From JAFLCL01 sp964502175 (GTDB lineage: Bacteria > Myxococcota_A > Polyangia > Polyangiales > Sandaracinaceae), in the NCBI GenBank assembly GCA_964502175.1, contig CAZCVE010000029.1:1-64000 (forward strand): a stretch of DNA of 64,000 nucleotides, given 5' to 3'. The position numbers and the translations under genes were made by a program. Position 1 is the first letter of the stretch. Each line of letters begins with the position of its first letter. Below, in pieces: positions 44,499 through 53,475 of this stretch. Below the pieces are notes generated by a model. The model was not told the DNA's origin, did not search any database, and saw only the letters and a list, made by a program, of their open reading frames with translations.

Positions 44499-45674
44499 TC
44501 AGACGTGTCTGCGCGCGATCTCGGCCCACTCGCCCGACGGCTCGAGGGTCAGGTAGGTCTTCCAGTGCGATCTCGCCGCGGTCTTGTCGCCCAGCGCCTC
44601 GAGGGTCATCGCGAGGTTGAAGTGCGCGTCGGCGAAGGCCGGATCGCTCGTGATGGCGGACGCGAAGCAGCCGCGCGCCTCTTCGTGGTCGCCGTGCTCG
44701 GACGCGATGAAGCCCAGGTTGTAGAGGGCCTCGGGCTGCTCCGCGTCGACGGCCAGCGCGCGCCGGTAGAGCGACTCGGCCTCCGGGAGCGCGCCGCGTC
44801 GGAAGCGGAGGTTGCCGAGGTTGGTCAGCGCGTGACCGAACGTGGGATCGAGCTCGATCGCGCGCCGGTAGCAGGCCTCGGCGCGATCGAACGTGGTGGG
44901 CTCTTCGTCGTAGCGCGCGCCCTCGAGGTAGGCCTCGTACGCTGCGCGGCGGCGCGCCGGATCGCGCTGATCGGGGCGGAGCACGCGCACGACCTCGTCG
45001 CGCAGATCGCGCACGTCGAAGTCGAGCACGAGCTGTCCGCTCGACGGCTCCCACTTGGCGCGCTCGGTCTGCACGACGACACGGTCACCCTCGGACGAGA
45101 TCCGGAGCTCCGCGAGCGGGCGGATCACATGGGGGAGCGTCGCGCGCAGCGAGTCCACCGAGCGTCGAACGCGCCGGAGCGGCGTGCCCTTCTCGAGGAG
45201 CGCCTTGGCCGCGCGAACGCCGATGAGATCTTGGAACGTGTAGAGGCGCTTGCCGTCGGTCTCGCCGGACGGCGAGAGGAAGCCCGTGCGGTCCCAGTAC
45301 CGGAGGCGGCTCTCGGGGAGGCCGAACAGACGCGACACCTCGGCGCGTGCGAACAGATCGCCCGTGGGATCGCGCTTGCGCGTGGCGACGGCGCCGAGCG
45401 CGCGCTCGCGTCCGGGTGCCTTCTCCTCGCGGGCCTTCTCCTCACGTGGCTGCGTGTCGAGGTCGAGGCGCGGCGCGTCGAGGCCGTTGCTCGTCTCGGT
45501 GAGCGCGCGGGGAGCGCGTCGTGTTCGTTTGGCCTTCTCGGCCGGCGCCGCGCTGACGTCGTTGCCGATCGTGGGCGCGGGTGCGCTCTCGTTCGGCCGC
45601 GCGACGCGACGCGCGCCGCGGCCGAAGTCCACGTGGATGACGTTGGTGCTCTCGCTACGCGAAGTCGCTGTCAC
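44499..45674 (-). CDS. MerR-family regulator fused to TPR repeats
   Basis: A 391-residue protein starting at GTG 45674. Residues 1-105 are charged and disordered. A MerR-type winged helix follows at about 109-176 (FARAEVSRLFGLPESRLRYWDRTGFLSPSG...LYTFQDLIGVRAAKALLEKG). After a 70-residue link come TPR repeats at about 255-385 (CYRRAIELDPTFGHALTNLGNLRFRRG; LYRRALAVDAEQPEALYNLGFIASEHG; AHFNLAMTLEALGD). MerR proteins bind promoter DNA as dimers; the TPR part replaces the usual ligand domain and may bind a protein. No target operon is evident nearby. Confidence 0.85.
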   Translation of the reverse strand: MTATSRSESTNVIHVDFGRGARRVARPNESAPAPTIGNDVSAAPAEKAKRTRRAPRALTETSNGLDAPRLDLDTQPREEKAREEKAPGRERALGAVATRKRDPTGDLFARAEVSRLFGLPESRLRYWDRTGFLSPSGETDGKRLYTFQDLIGVRAAKALLEKGTPLRRVRRSVDSLRATLPHVIRPLAELRISSEGDRVVVQTERAKWEPSSGQLVLDFDVRDLRDEVVRVLRPDQRDPARRRAAYEAYLEGARYDEEPTTFDRAEACYRRAIELDPTFGHALTNLGNLRFRRGALPEAESLYRRALAVDAEQPEALYNLGFIASEHGDHEEARGCFASAITSDPAFADAHFNLAMTLEALGDKTAARSHWKTYLTLEPSGEWAEIARRHV

Positions 45675-45704
45675 GGTGCGCTCGTCATCGGGTCGGTCGT
45701 CGCC

Positions 45705-46136
45705 TCAGGCCGACGTGGCGGAGGAGGATAGTGCGAAGGGCAGCTCGAGGTCGACGTCGACCAAGAGGCGCAGGCCGTCGAGGCGCACCGTCGTCGCGAC
45801 GATGGCCGTGCCCACCGCGTGGTCGGGCATGCGGCGGAGGGCGTCGCTCTGCGCGAGGCGCATCGCGCGCAGGCGAACGCGCACCGAGCGCTCGGCGGCG
45901 ACGAGCAGCTCGCGCGCGCGCGACTCGTCGGTGATCCCGAGGCGCGTGAGCTCGATCGTCACGAGCGTCGAGCCGAAGAAGCTCGCTCCCGAGACGCGAC
46001 CTTCGCTGAGCACCTCGGCCACGCGAAAGAGCTCTTCCTCTGCGCGCGGGCCGAGCACGGTGCGCTCGACGCGCCCGAGGAGGGCACCGGGTCGGATGCG
46101 CGTCGGCGGCTTCAGCAACAAGCGAGGCGAGCTCAC
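45705..46136 (-). CDS. Unknown protein
   Basis: A 143-residue soluble protein; GTG 46136 (SSPRLLLKPPTRIRPGALLG) is preferred over ATG 46187. The sequence LGPRAEEELFRVAEVLSEGRVSGASFFGSTLVTIELTRLG suggests a mixed alpha/beta fold. It lies 30 bases upstream of the MerR-TPR gene on the same strand, so it may share its transcript. Not recognised. Confidence 0.5.
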   Translation of the reverse strand: MSSPRLLLKPPTRIRPGALLGRVERTVLGPRAEEELFRVAEVLSEGRVSGASFFGSTLVTIELTRLGITDESRARELLVAAERSVRVRLRAMRLAQSDALRRMPDHAVGTAIVATTVRLDGLRLLVDVDLELPFALSSSATSA

Positions 46137-46230
46137 GGCGCGATCGTAGCGAGGCGCTCGTCGCGATCGCCAAATTCGCGCGGACACGCGCCCAGACGTG
46201 TGCGTCCGGCGACGGAGCGTGACGAGCCGC

Positions 46231-46329
46231 TCAAGGAGGCGGCGGATCGTCAGGCGCGCTGGAGATCAGGCGTGCCGCGAAGATCAGCACGACGATCGAG
46301 ATGACGACGAAGAGCCCGAAGACCCACAT
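46231..46329 (-). CDS. Possible 32-residue single-pass membrane protein
   Basis: ATG 46329 opens a short frame that is mostly one hydrophobic helix (FVVISIVVLIFAARLIS) with a Pro-rich tail. There is no clear Shine-Dalgarno. It sits between two divergent genes. The compact helix argues for coding, the missing ribosome site against. Confidence 0.3.
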   Translation of the reverse strand: MWVFGLFVVISIVVLIFAARLISSAPDDPPPP

Positions 46330-46366
46330 GGTGCGGCGCAACGTAGCTGGCGTATGGTGCGCGCGC

Positions 46367-47803
46367 ATGTCTCCGCTCGTGCGGCTCCGCGCGCTGATCA
46401 CTCGCTGGCGCACGACCCAGATCGAGCAGGCGCGGGCGCGGGCGCAGGGTGAGCCGGTGGACAACCGACGTCTCGCGAGCGCGCGCGCCGCGCTGGGCAG
46501 CGGCGAAGCGCGCGCGCTGCTCGACGAGTGCGTGACGCTCCGGATCCTCGATCCCGTCGATCATCGCGTGTTCCTCACGCACCTGGCCGACGCGGCGGGC
46601 GAAGAGCTCGCGAGACGTCGCGAGTGCCCCGGCGCGCTCGAGGTGGACCAAGACGTGGAGGTGGGCGGCGAGCCCGTCTCTCTCGGGGCGATCGCCACGG
46701 ACGCCACGCGGTGGCTCGAGCGCGATCGGCTCGACGCCGTCGTCGGCGCGGTGGCCCCGCGCGCACGACGCTGGGCCGAAGCTCACGAGGAGATCGACGA
46801 GGCGGTCGCGCGCATCGAGGCGCGCGGGCCGTCGGCGACAGCTGAAGAGGTCGATCTCGAGGGCTGGCTCGCCGCGACCGACGAGGCGACCCACGAGGCG
46901 CTCGCGCGTGCGCTGTTCGCGCTGGGGCTCGCGGGTTCACGCGGCGTCGGCGCCGAGCCCACCCTCCAGCTCGTTCGCGCGCTCCGCGCGGCGCCGCTCG
47001 ACGCGCTCCTCTCTCGCGAGAGTCGGATGGCACGCCTGGGACGCGCCCTCGCGCCGCTCGGCGCCGACGCCGTCATCGCCGCGCGTCTTCGTGTGGAGGA
47101 CACGCGCGCCCTCTCGGTGCGCTCGGAGGTCTGGCTCGTCGATCCCCCGCGCCGCGTGGTGATCGCGGCCGCGCCCGTGGAGCTCGGCGTGCTCTCGGAG
47201 CTCGATCTGCTCGAGGCGTTCGCGCGCGCGCTGAGCCACGCGAGCGTCTCGCCCGCGGCGTCGGACGAGCACAGGCTCACGCCGCGCGCCGAGATCCCCG
47301 AGCAGATCGGCGCGATCGTGTCGCTCTTCCTCGGTGAGCCGCGCTTCCTCGAGACGCGCTACGGCCTCGACAAGCGCGCGGCTGCTGCCCTGGCCGTCGT
47401 CGCGACGTATCTCGGTCTCGTCCGCGCGCGGCTCGATCTCTCGCGTGCGATCGTGCGCACGCGGAGGATCGCGACCGAAGGCGACGAGGCCGACGCGATC
47501 GCCGTGCGGTGTCTCGGTCTCGCATCGGCGCTGCCCCTCGGCTGGCTGCTCGCGTCACCCGTGCCGAGCGCGCAGCTCCACCTCGCGGCGCGCTCGCGCG
47601 TGTTCGCGCCTGCCGCCTTTCTCGCGCTTCGCGAGCGACACGACGAGGACTTCTTCCGAAACCCTCGCACTGCCGAGACGCTCGCCGGCGCCTCCGCGCG
47701 GGGGGCGAGGCTGTCTCGCGTCGAGTGGCTCGCGGAGCTCGCGGTGGTCACGCCGCCCAGCGACGCGGCGCGGCTCCTCTGCCGGGAGCGCCTCGGGTCC
47801 TGA
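46367..47803 (+). CDS. Unknown 478-residue protein
   Basis: Starts at ATG 46367 (MSPLVRLRALITRWRTTQIEQ). Helix-rich, Ala/Arg/Glu-rich, soluble; recognisable only by general features: an N-terminal coiled stretch (about 10-60) and a C-terminal region LTPRAEIPEQIGAIVSLFLGEPRFLETRYGLDKRAAAALAVVATYLGLVRARLDL. No catalytic motif is seen. It is followed by the aminopeptidase gene after 78 bases. Codon bias matches its neighbours. Confidence 0.6.
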   Translation: MSPLVRLRALITRWRTTQIEQARARAQGEPVDNRRLASARAALGSGEARALLDECVTLRILDPVDHRVFLTHLADAAGEELARRRECPGALEVDQDVEVGGEPVSLGAIATDATRWLERDRLDAVVGAVAPRARRWAEAHEEIDEAVARIEARGPSATAEEVDLEGWLAATDEATHEALARALFALGLAGSRGVGAEPTLQLVRALRAAPLDALLSRESRMARLGRALAPLGADAVIAARLRVEDTRALSVRSEVWLVDPPRRVVIAAAPVELGVLSELDLLEAFARALSHASVSPAASDEHRLTPRAEIPEQIGAIVSLFLGEPRFLETRYGLDKRAAAALAVVATYLGLVRARLDLSRAIVRTRRIATEGDEADAIAVRCLGLASALPLGWLLASPVPSAQLHLAARSRVFAPAAFLALRERHDEDFFRNPRTAETLAGASARGARLSRVEWLAELAVVTPPSDAARLLCRERLGS

Positions 47804-47881
47804 GCGCCCGGCTTCCGAGTGGGGCCGGACGCGTGAGCGGGGTCGCTTGCGCCGCGTTTCGCGCTGCGGTCGAATGGCGCG

Positions 47882-49306
47882 ATGACCGCCGACGCCAGCT
47901 CGGGTCCCCTGCCCACGATCACCTCGACCAACCCGCTCGCTCCGAGCCGCGCGCTGCGCGACGAGCTCCGCGCGCGCCGCGAGGCGTTCCTCGCGAAGCT
48001 CGAGGGCGACGTCGCGGTGATCTCCGCGGCGCCGGTCCACATCCGCAACAACGACGTCGAGCACCACTTCCGACAGGACTCGGACCTCTTCTACCTGACG
48101 GGCTACGACGAGCCCGACGCGGTCGCCGTGCTGAGCCGCGTGCACGACGAGCACCGCTACGTGCTGTTCGTGCGCACGCGCGATCCCGAGCGAGAGACGT
48201 GGGACGGGCCGCGATCCGGCGTGGACGGCGCCAAGGCAGACTTCGACGCGGACGCGGCGTTTCCGATCGGCGAGCTCGACGCGAAGCTGCCCGGCTACCT
48301 CGAGAACGCGCGGCGCCTCCACTACGCGCTGGGGCGAGACCCGAAGATGGACGCGCGCGTGCTCGCGGCGCGGGACATCGTGCGTCGTCGTCAGCGCTTC
48401 GGCGTGATGTGGCCGAGCACGCTCGTCGATCTCGCGGAGACGGTCCATCCGATGCGCCTCCTCAAGCGCGCGCACGAGATCGAAGACATGCGCGCCGCAG
48501 CGCGCGCCACGGCGGAGGGGCACCTCGCGGCGATGGAGGTCGCGCGTCCGGGCGCGTGCGAGCACGAGGTCGAGGCCGAGATCCTGAGAGCGTTTCGTCG
48601 ACACGGGAGCCCCCGCCCCGCGTACGAGTCGATCGTGGGCTCGGGCCCGAACGCGACCATCCTCCACTACCGCAAGAACGATCGGCTCATGCAGGACGGC
48701 GAGCTCTTGCTCATCGACGCGGGCGCCGAGATCGCTGGCTACGCGGGCGACGTCACGCGGACCTTTCCGATCAATGGACGATTCAGCGCGCCGCAGCGCC
48801 GCGTGTACGAAGGCGTGCTCCGCGCGCAGCGGCTCGCGATCGAGGCGGTGCGCCCCGGCACGACGGTCGAGGCGATCCACCAGATCACGCTGCGCGCGAT
48901 CACCGAGACCGCCGTCGCGCTCGGTCTCATCGAGGGTCCGCTCGAGAAGGCGCTCGAGGAGGAACTCTACAAGAAGGTGTACATGCACCGGACCTCGCAC
49001 TGGCTGGGCATGGATGTGCACGACGTCGGCAGCTACTACGTGTTCGAGAAGAACGAGCCTGGCGCGAAGTCGCGCACGGCGCGCCCGCTCGAGCCCGGCA
49101 TGGTGCTGACCATCGAGCCGGGCCTCTACATCGGCACCCGCACCGAGCTCTCCGCCGAGGCCGAGATCTACCGAGGCATCGGGGTGCGCATCGAGGACGA
49201 CGTGCTCGTGACCGAGACCGGGTTCGAGGTGCTCACCGCGTCGATCCCGAAAGACCCCGACGAGGTCGAGGCGATCCTCGCGCGCCGCGCACCTGCCCGC
49301 GCCTGA
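47882..49306 (+). CDS. pepP: Xaa-Pro aminopeptidase
   Basis: A 474-residue M24B metallopeptidase that removes the N-terminal residue before proline. An AMP_N domain (about 20-170; HIRNNDVEHHFRQDSDLFYLTGYDEPDAV) precedes the pita-bread domain. Metal ligands are in place: LLIDAGAE (Asp), YAGDVTRTFP (Asp), TSHWLGMDVHDVG (His), VLTIEPGLYI (Glu) and VRIEDDVLV (Glu). Length is close to E. coli PepP (441). The next gene starts six bases after its stop. Confidence 0.95.
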   Translation: MTADASSGPLPTITSTNPLAPSRALRDELRARREAFLAKLEGDVAVISAAPVHIRNNDVEHHFRQDSDLFYLTGYDEPDAVAVLSRVHDEHRYVLFVRTRDPERETWDGPRSGVDGAKADFDADAAFPIGELDAKLPGYLENARRLHYALGRDPKMDARVLAARDIVRRRQRFGVMWPSTLVDLAETVHPMRLLKRAHEIEDMRAAARATAEGHLAAMEVARPGACEHEVEAEILRAFRRHGSPRPAYESIVGSGPNATILHYRKNDRLMQDGELLLIDAGAEIAGYAGDVTRTFPINGRFSAPQRRVYEGVLRAQRLAIEAVRPGTTVEAIHQITLRAITETAVALGLIEGPLEKALEEELYKKVYMHRTSHWLGMDVHDVGSYYVFEKNEPGAKSRTARPLEPGMVLTIEPGLYIGTRTELSAEAEIYRGIGVRIEDDVLVTETGFEVLTASIPKDPDEVEAILARRAPARA

Positions 49307-49312
49307 CGGACG

Positions 49313-50323
49313 ATGTTTCGCGGCGACGCCACGAACGAGATCGCACGGCTCGAGCGCGGCCTGCGTGACGCGGAGGAGCGCTTCCTCCACGCGCCTGGGG
49401 GACTGTGGCTCGCGGCCAGCGCGACCCTCGAGGCCGTGGCGCGCATCGATCCGACGCTCCTCGACGCGGGGCTGCGTGAGCGCGTCGAACGGCTGTCTCA
49501 CGACGCGCGACGCATGAAGCAGGACGGCGACGCGCGCGCGTCGCAGCACGAGCTGTCGGCGCTCGCCGAGTGGGTGGAGCTCGCGCGTCATCGGGCCTCG
49601 CAGGAGGAACACTTTCTGTCGGCGGTCGCGGCGGCACCGCGACGCTTCGGCTCGCGGGGCGAGCTCGCGGAGCTCGTCGAGGCCGACGAGCGCTCGCTCG
49701 AGACGCTCGCTCGCGATCCGGGCCCGCCGCTCTCGCCTGCGACGGAGGCGCTCGTCGCCTCACTCCGCGCAGTGCACCACGACTACGATCCTCACGCGCT
49801 TCCGGGCGAATTGGTGCTCGGGCGCGGTCGCGAAGCGCAGCGCGAGCTCGGTGGGGGGTCGCGCGGCGCAACCTCCACGAGCTGGAACGTCGCGCCCTTT
49901 CCGTCGTCGAGCGTCCTGCTCGGCGCCGCGGTGATCACGCTCGGTCTCACGATCGGGGTCTTCGCGTACTTCGGCGCGCTCGGGCGCATGGCCGCCGTCT
50001 TCTCCGTGGGCGTGGGCCTCGCGGGCGCTGGTGCGCTGCTGGCGGGGGCGCTCGTGCGTCGGCGTGTGGAGATGGGGCGTCGTGTGCTGGTGCTCGAGGC
50101 GTGGGGGTTTCGTGCGCGATCGACGCGGGCGATCGAACAGGCGCGCGCGAAGCACGAGCACTGGGTCGTGATCGCTCGCACGCTCGGGCAGCTCGACGCG
50201 TTCCGTCGGTCGGAAGAGGGAGTGGCGCTCGAGGCGCGCGAGCATCGCTTGCCGGCGCTCGCTCCGTGGGTGCGTACGCTCGTCGGCGGGCTGGACGAAG
50301 ACGCGGCGCGTCGCTTCGAGTAG
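49313..50323 (+). CDS. Unknown membrane protein
   Basis: A 336-residue protein. Helical N-terminal half with coiled-coil tendency (IARLERGLRDAEERFL; ARRMKQDGDARASQHELSALAEWVEL), two membrane helices at about 200-245 (SVLLGAAVITLGLTIGVFAYF; AAVFSVGVGLAGAGALLAGALV) and a cytoplasmic tail of about 90 residues. It follows the aminopeptidase gene by six bases, so it is probably co-transcribed. Not recognised. Confidence 0.6.
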   Translation: MFRGDATNEIARLERGLRDAEERFLHAPGGLWLAASATLEAVARIDPTLLDAGLRERVERLSHDARRMKQDGDARASQHELSALAEWVELARHRASQEEHFLSAVAAAPRRFGSRGELAELVEADERSLETLARDPGPPLSPATEALVASLRAVHHDYDPHALPGELVLGRGREAQRELGGGSRGATSTSWNVAPFPSSSVLLGAAVITLGLTIGVFAYFGALGRMAAVFSVGVGLAGAGALLAGALVRRRVEMGRRVLVLEAWGFRARSTRAIEQARAKHEHWVVIARTLGQLDAFRRSEEGVALEAREHRLPALAPWVRTLVGGLDEDAARRFE

Positions 50324-50327
50324 CGGC

Positions 50328-51173
50328 TTGCTCTACTGGTTCGGCCACTCGACTGCTTGCGATGCGCCCGTCACGCCGCGCTACCGCGGTGACGAGGCGC
50401 TCGTGTGTGAGCGGTGCATGCCGAGCCTCGTCCTGCGCTGCGCGTTCTGCGGAGTGTGCGCGCCGGTGCTGCGTGTCGAAGACGGGTTCCGCCATCACGC
50501 CTTCCACTACCTTTGCGGTACGTGCCGGACGCGGGTGCTCGCCGCGGGTGATGCGCGCGCCCGCCGCGCGGCGGTGACGTCGCGCCGCGTCGAGCTGTTG
50601 CTCGAGAGGTTCCCGGGTCTCCACATCGACGAAGTGGCGCGGAGGCGTGTGTCGCTTCGGGGGGAGCTGCGGCACGGCGAGCACCCGGCGCGAGGTGCTT
50701 GGATCACGGTGCGTGATTCTGCGCGCGAGTCGGAGGCCGAGCGCTTCGTCGTGCGCGTCGCGCTGTCTCAGGAGGTCGTGCTGGAGCCGACGGCGTGGCC
50801 CGCGGCGCTGCGTGTGGCGCCGTGCGCGGGCTCGCCGCGACGCGTGGTCGATCGCGGCAGCTGGCTCTGGTGCGGGTTTCGGCACCTCGGCAATGGCGAC
50901 CTGCTCCACGTGATCGAGGTGATGTGCGACGCCGCGACCTCAGCGGAGTCGCTGCAGAAGTGCTCCGCTGCAGAAGTGCTCAGAGCAAAAATGAAGGGAA
51001 AGGAACGAGGCGACTGGGGGTGGGGCCGAGACACGCGTGCGACGAGCTCGCCATCGCTCGCGGCGACGTTCAAGGGGACGGTCAGGCACGTCGCACGACG
51101 CGACGACGGAAACACCACCGTCCCGCTCGACCTCACGGCCGGCGGGCGCAGGTCTTCCACTCGCGCTCACTAG
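50328..51173 (+). CDS. Cys-pair (zinc-ribbon-like) unknown protein, tail possibly replaced
   Basis: Starts at TTG 50328, four bases after the previous stop. The N-terminal 70 residues hold CERC, CAFCGVC and CGTC pairs, a likely double zinc ribbon. The body continues to about residue 207 (LHVIEVMCDAATSAES). There the frame runs into the repeat at 50951-50992, and the last 70 residues look like translated non-coding DNA. The original end was perhaps lost when the transposase segment arrived. The start is weakly supported. Confidence 0.5.
   Translation: MLYWFGHSTACDAPVTPRYRGDEALVCERCMPSLVLRCAFCGVCAPVLRVEDGFRHHAFHYLCGTCRTRVLAAGDARARRAAVTSRRVELLLERFPGLHIDEVARRRVSLRGELRHGEHPARGAWITVRDSARESEAERFVVRVALSQEVVLEPTAWPAALRVAPCAGSPRRVVDRGSWLWCGFRHLGNGDLLHVIEVMCDAATSAESLQKCSAAEVLRAKMKGKERGDWGWGRDTRATSSPSLAATFKGTVRHVARRDDGNTTVPLDLTAGGRRSSTRAH
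50951..50992. repeat. Left direct repeat of the transposase segment, with a 16-bp tandem duplication
   Basis: GCTGCAGAAGTGCTC occurs twice with a 16-base period (50951 and 50967). The second copy runs into AAGTGCTCAGAGCAAAAAT (50974-50992), which recurs at 52244-52262 with one mismatch, on the other side of the transposase gene. Confidence 0.7.
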
Positions 51174-51197
51174 AATCGCTCGGCCGTCGTTCGACTC

Positions 51198-52121
51198 TCA
51201 GAGATCGACGAACGGATACGGGATGCGCGGCGGATAGGTCCCCGCAGGGAAGGGAACGAGAGATCCGGTCTGTCGGAACGCAGCAGACGCCAGACGATAC
51301 GCCGGCAGCATCTGGCGGTACGCCGCGCGAAAGGCGGCCACCTGTTCGGGCGACCCGACTGCCCACTTCCGTTTCGCACCTCGCTTGGGGTTCTTCGGTC
51401 GGGTCCGCGGATCGCGGCGGACGATGGAGTCCGCGGTCGGAACAGCCCTTTGCGCCCGCGCGCGCTCGGCGGCGAGCTGTCGTTCCTCGCCACGAACTCT
51501 CGCGACGCACGCGTCGGTCGCGCGCTGTCGGTCGCGCGGCGACAACCCGGCCCATGTGGCGGGGCGACCGATCTCGATCGTCGCAGAGTGCGTGAACTCC
51601 GCGCGCGCCGACTCGAGCGCTCCGGCGGCTGTCCAGCTCATCTCGTCGAAATACGTCTCCGTGAGCGAGTCGAGGTTCTTCGCGTAGGCCGGCCAGCTCG
51701 AGAGGCCGGGGTAGTCCTCCAGCGTCTCCACGAGGTGCGCGCGCAGCGGGTTGACGTGAACGTAGTGGACCTCGCCGTCGGCCGCTTCGTCGTCGAGCAC
51801 GGCCTCGTCGTGGTAGCGCTCCATCCACACGGCGCCGCGTCTGCCCAGGATCTTGTTCATCGACTTTGCGAGGCCGCCCTTGAAGTCCCGCATGATGTCG
51901 GGGAGCCGGTCGTTTCGGAGTCGGACGATGAGGTGCCAGTGGTTGCTCATGATCACGTACGCGATGAGCTCCACGTCGTAGTCGACGTGCATCTTCCGGA
52001 GGCAACGCGCGACGAGGAAGCGCATCTCCGGCGTGGGAGCGAGCAGGTGTTGGTCATCGACACACTTGGAGCCGAGGACCCAGGTCTCGATCTCCGGCGG
52101 TTGGTAGCGAGGTGAGCTCAT
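51198..52121 (-). mobile_element. REP-associated tyrosine transposase (RAYT)
   Basis: A 307-residue Y1 transposase of the RAYT group. The HUH motif HWH is in AYVIMSNHWHLIVRLRNDRL. The catalytic Tyr is in EVHYVHVNPLRAHLVETLEDYPGLSSW, the family's most constant stretch, preceded by VWMERYHDEAVL. A basic C-terminal region (RDPRTRPKNPKRGAKRKW) is lineage-specific. ATG 52121 is preferred (AGG upstream); ATG 52160 is also open. The REP-like palindrome 52173-52230 lies just upstream. RAYTs are usually single-copy, domesticated genes that spread REP elements. All key residues are present, so the enzyme may be active. Confidence 0.9.
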
Positions 52122-52172
52122 GCGCGGCCTGGTGCACCCGCCGTTCCGGCCTCCGAGCATGCGAAATGAAGG

Positions 52173-52230
52173 GAATTTGAGCGAGATCTGGCGGATCGGC
52201 GGAGGCCTGGCGGGCGATTCCGCCAGGGGC
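52173..52230 (-). repeat. REP-like palindromic element, copy B
   Basis: A 58-base segment starting GAATTTGAGCGAGATCTGG, 48 of 58 identical to copy A (307-364). Inverted repeat CTGGCGG/CCGCCAG with a 6-base loop at 52207-52226, at the same offset (34) as in copy A. A short GGGCG/CGCCC hairpin follows at 52227-52240. Confidence 0.75.
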
Positions 52231-52243
52231 GCGAACGCCCAAA

Positions 52244-52262
52244 AAGTGCTCAGAGGAAAAAT
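52244..52262. repeat. Right direct repeat of the transposase segment
   Basis: AAGTGCTCAGAGGAAAAAT, 18 of 19 identical to 50974-50992. The two copies bracket a 1.25-kb segment holding the transposase gene and its palindrome. Confidence 0.7.
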
Positions 52263-52294
52263 TCGAAGGAAACGTGTCGTGTTAGGAAGACGGC

Positions 52295-53464
52295 ATGGTC
52301 GCGACCACCGGACTCGTCGGATACCGCCCCGCCCCCGCGCTCGTCACGCGCGTCACCTCGCCGCCGTACGACGTCATCAAGCCCGGCAGCGAGCTGTGGG
52401 CTCGCCTCTCCGCCGAGCCGCTCTCGCTGTTCCACATCATCCTGGGCAGCGAGCCCGCCGCGGCGTTCGAGCGCCTCAAGGGTGACGGCGCGCTCGTGCC
52501 CGACGACGCGCCCGCGTACTACGTCTACGAGCAGCGATACACCGGGCCCGAGGGCCGCGACGAGACGCGGCTGGGCGTGTTCGTCGCCGCCGAGGTCACC
52601 CCCTACGAGGCCAAGCAGGTCATCCGCCACGAGAAGACCTTCGACGACAAGGTGAAGGGCCGCATCGCGCTCGCGCGCGCCACGGGGCACACGTTCGGTC
52701 CCGTCTTCGCGCTCACCCGCGCCCCGCTGCTCGCGGTGCTCGACACGATCGCAGCGAAGGGCACGCCGACCTACGAGCTCACGACCGACCTCGGCGGCCT
52801 CAACGATCTGCACGGCATCCGCTCGCGCGTCTTCCGCGTCGCCGAAGCGAGCGACGAAGGACGTGCCATCCGCACCGTGCTCGCCAGCGATCCGTTCTAC
52901 ATCGCCGACGGACACCACCGCTATCACGCGGCCCTCCGCAACGGACAGACGCACACGCTCGTCTACGTCACCGAGAGCGCGCGCATCCAGGCCTACAACC
53001 GTGTCGTCCGCGGCACGCGCAGCTTCGCGGAGGCGCGCGCCTCGCTCGCGCTGCGCCCCACGACGGAGCTCATCACGCCGCCGAAGCACACCTTCTGCCT
53101 CTACACGAAGGAAGGCGCGTTCTTCGTCGACGCGAGGTCGGTCCCCACGGACGTCGTCGGTCGGCTCGACTGCTCGATCCTCGAGCGCGAGGTCTATCCG
53201 CACCTCGGCCTCGAGCACTCGATGATCGCGGACCCCGCGCACTTCGACTACTACCCCGAGTCGCAGCTCGGACAGATGAAGGACGCCGTCGATCGCGGCG
53301 AGTACGAGATCGCGATCGCGCTCCACCCCGTGACGATCGACGAGCTGGTCGCCGTCGCGGACGCTGGCCTCGAGAGCTCCGACATCGTCATGCCCGAGAA
53401 GAGCACCTTCTTCGCTCCCAAGGTCCTCTCCGGGCTCTTCGTGTTCCGCCACTCGCTGCGGTAA
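52295..53464 (+). CDS. DUF1015 family protein
   Basis: A 389-residue cytoplasmic protein of the DUF1015 family. Hallmarks: RVTSPPYDVI at the start, VIRHEKTFDDKVKGR, and FYIADGHHRYHAAL (about 205-218), the most conserved segment. The molecular role of the family is not established; it is often found near serine or central metabolism genes. AGGAAG lies about six bases before the ATG. Its promoter region includes the right direct repeat of the transposase segment, so that insertion may affect its expression. Confidence 0.85.
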   Translation: MVATTGLVGYRPAPALVTRVTSPPYDVIKPGSELWARLSAEPLSLFHIILGSEPAAAFERLKGDGALVPDDAPAYYVYEQRYTGPEGRDETRLGVFVAAEVTPYEAKQVIRHEKTFDDKVKGRIALARATGHTFGPVFALTRAPLLAVLDTIAAKGTPTYELTTDLGGLNDLHGIRSRVFRVAEASDEGRAIRTVLASDPFYIADGHHRYHAALRNGQTHTLVYVTESARIQAYNRVVRGTRSFAEARASLALRPTTELITPPKHTFCLYTKEGAFFVDARSVPTDVVGRLDCSILEREVYPHLGLEHSMIADPAHFDYYPESQLGQMKDAVDRGEYEIAIALHPVTIDELVAVADAGLESSDIVMPEKSTFFAPKVLSGLFVFRHSLR

Positions 53465-53475
53465 CATCGCCGCCG

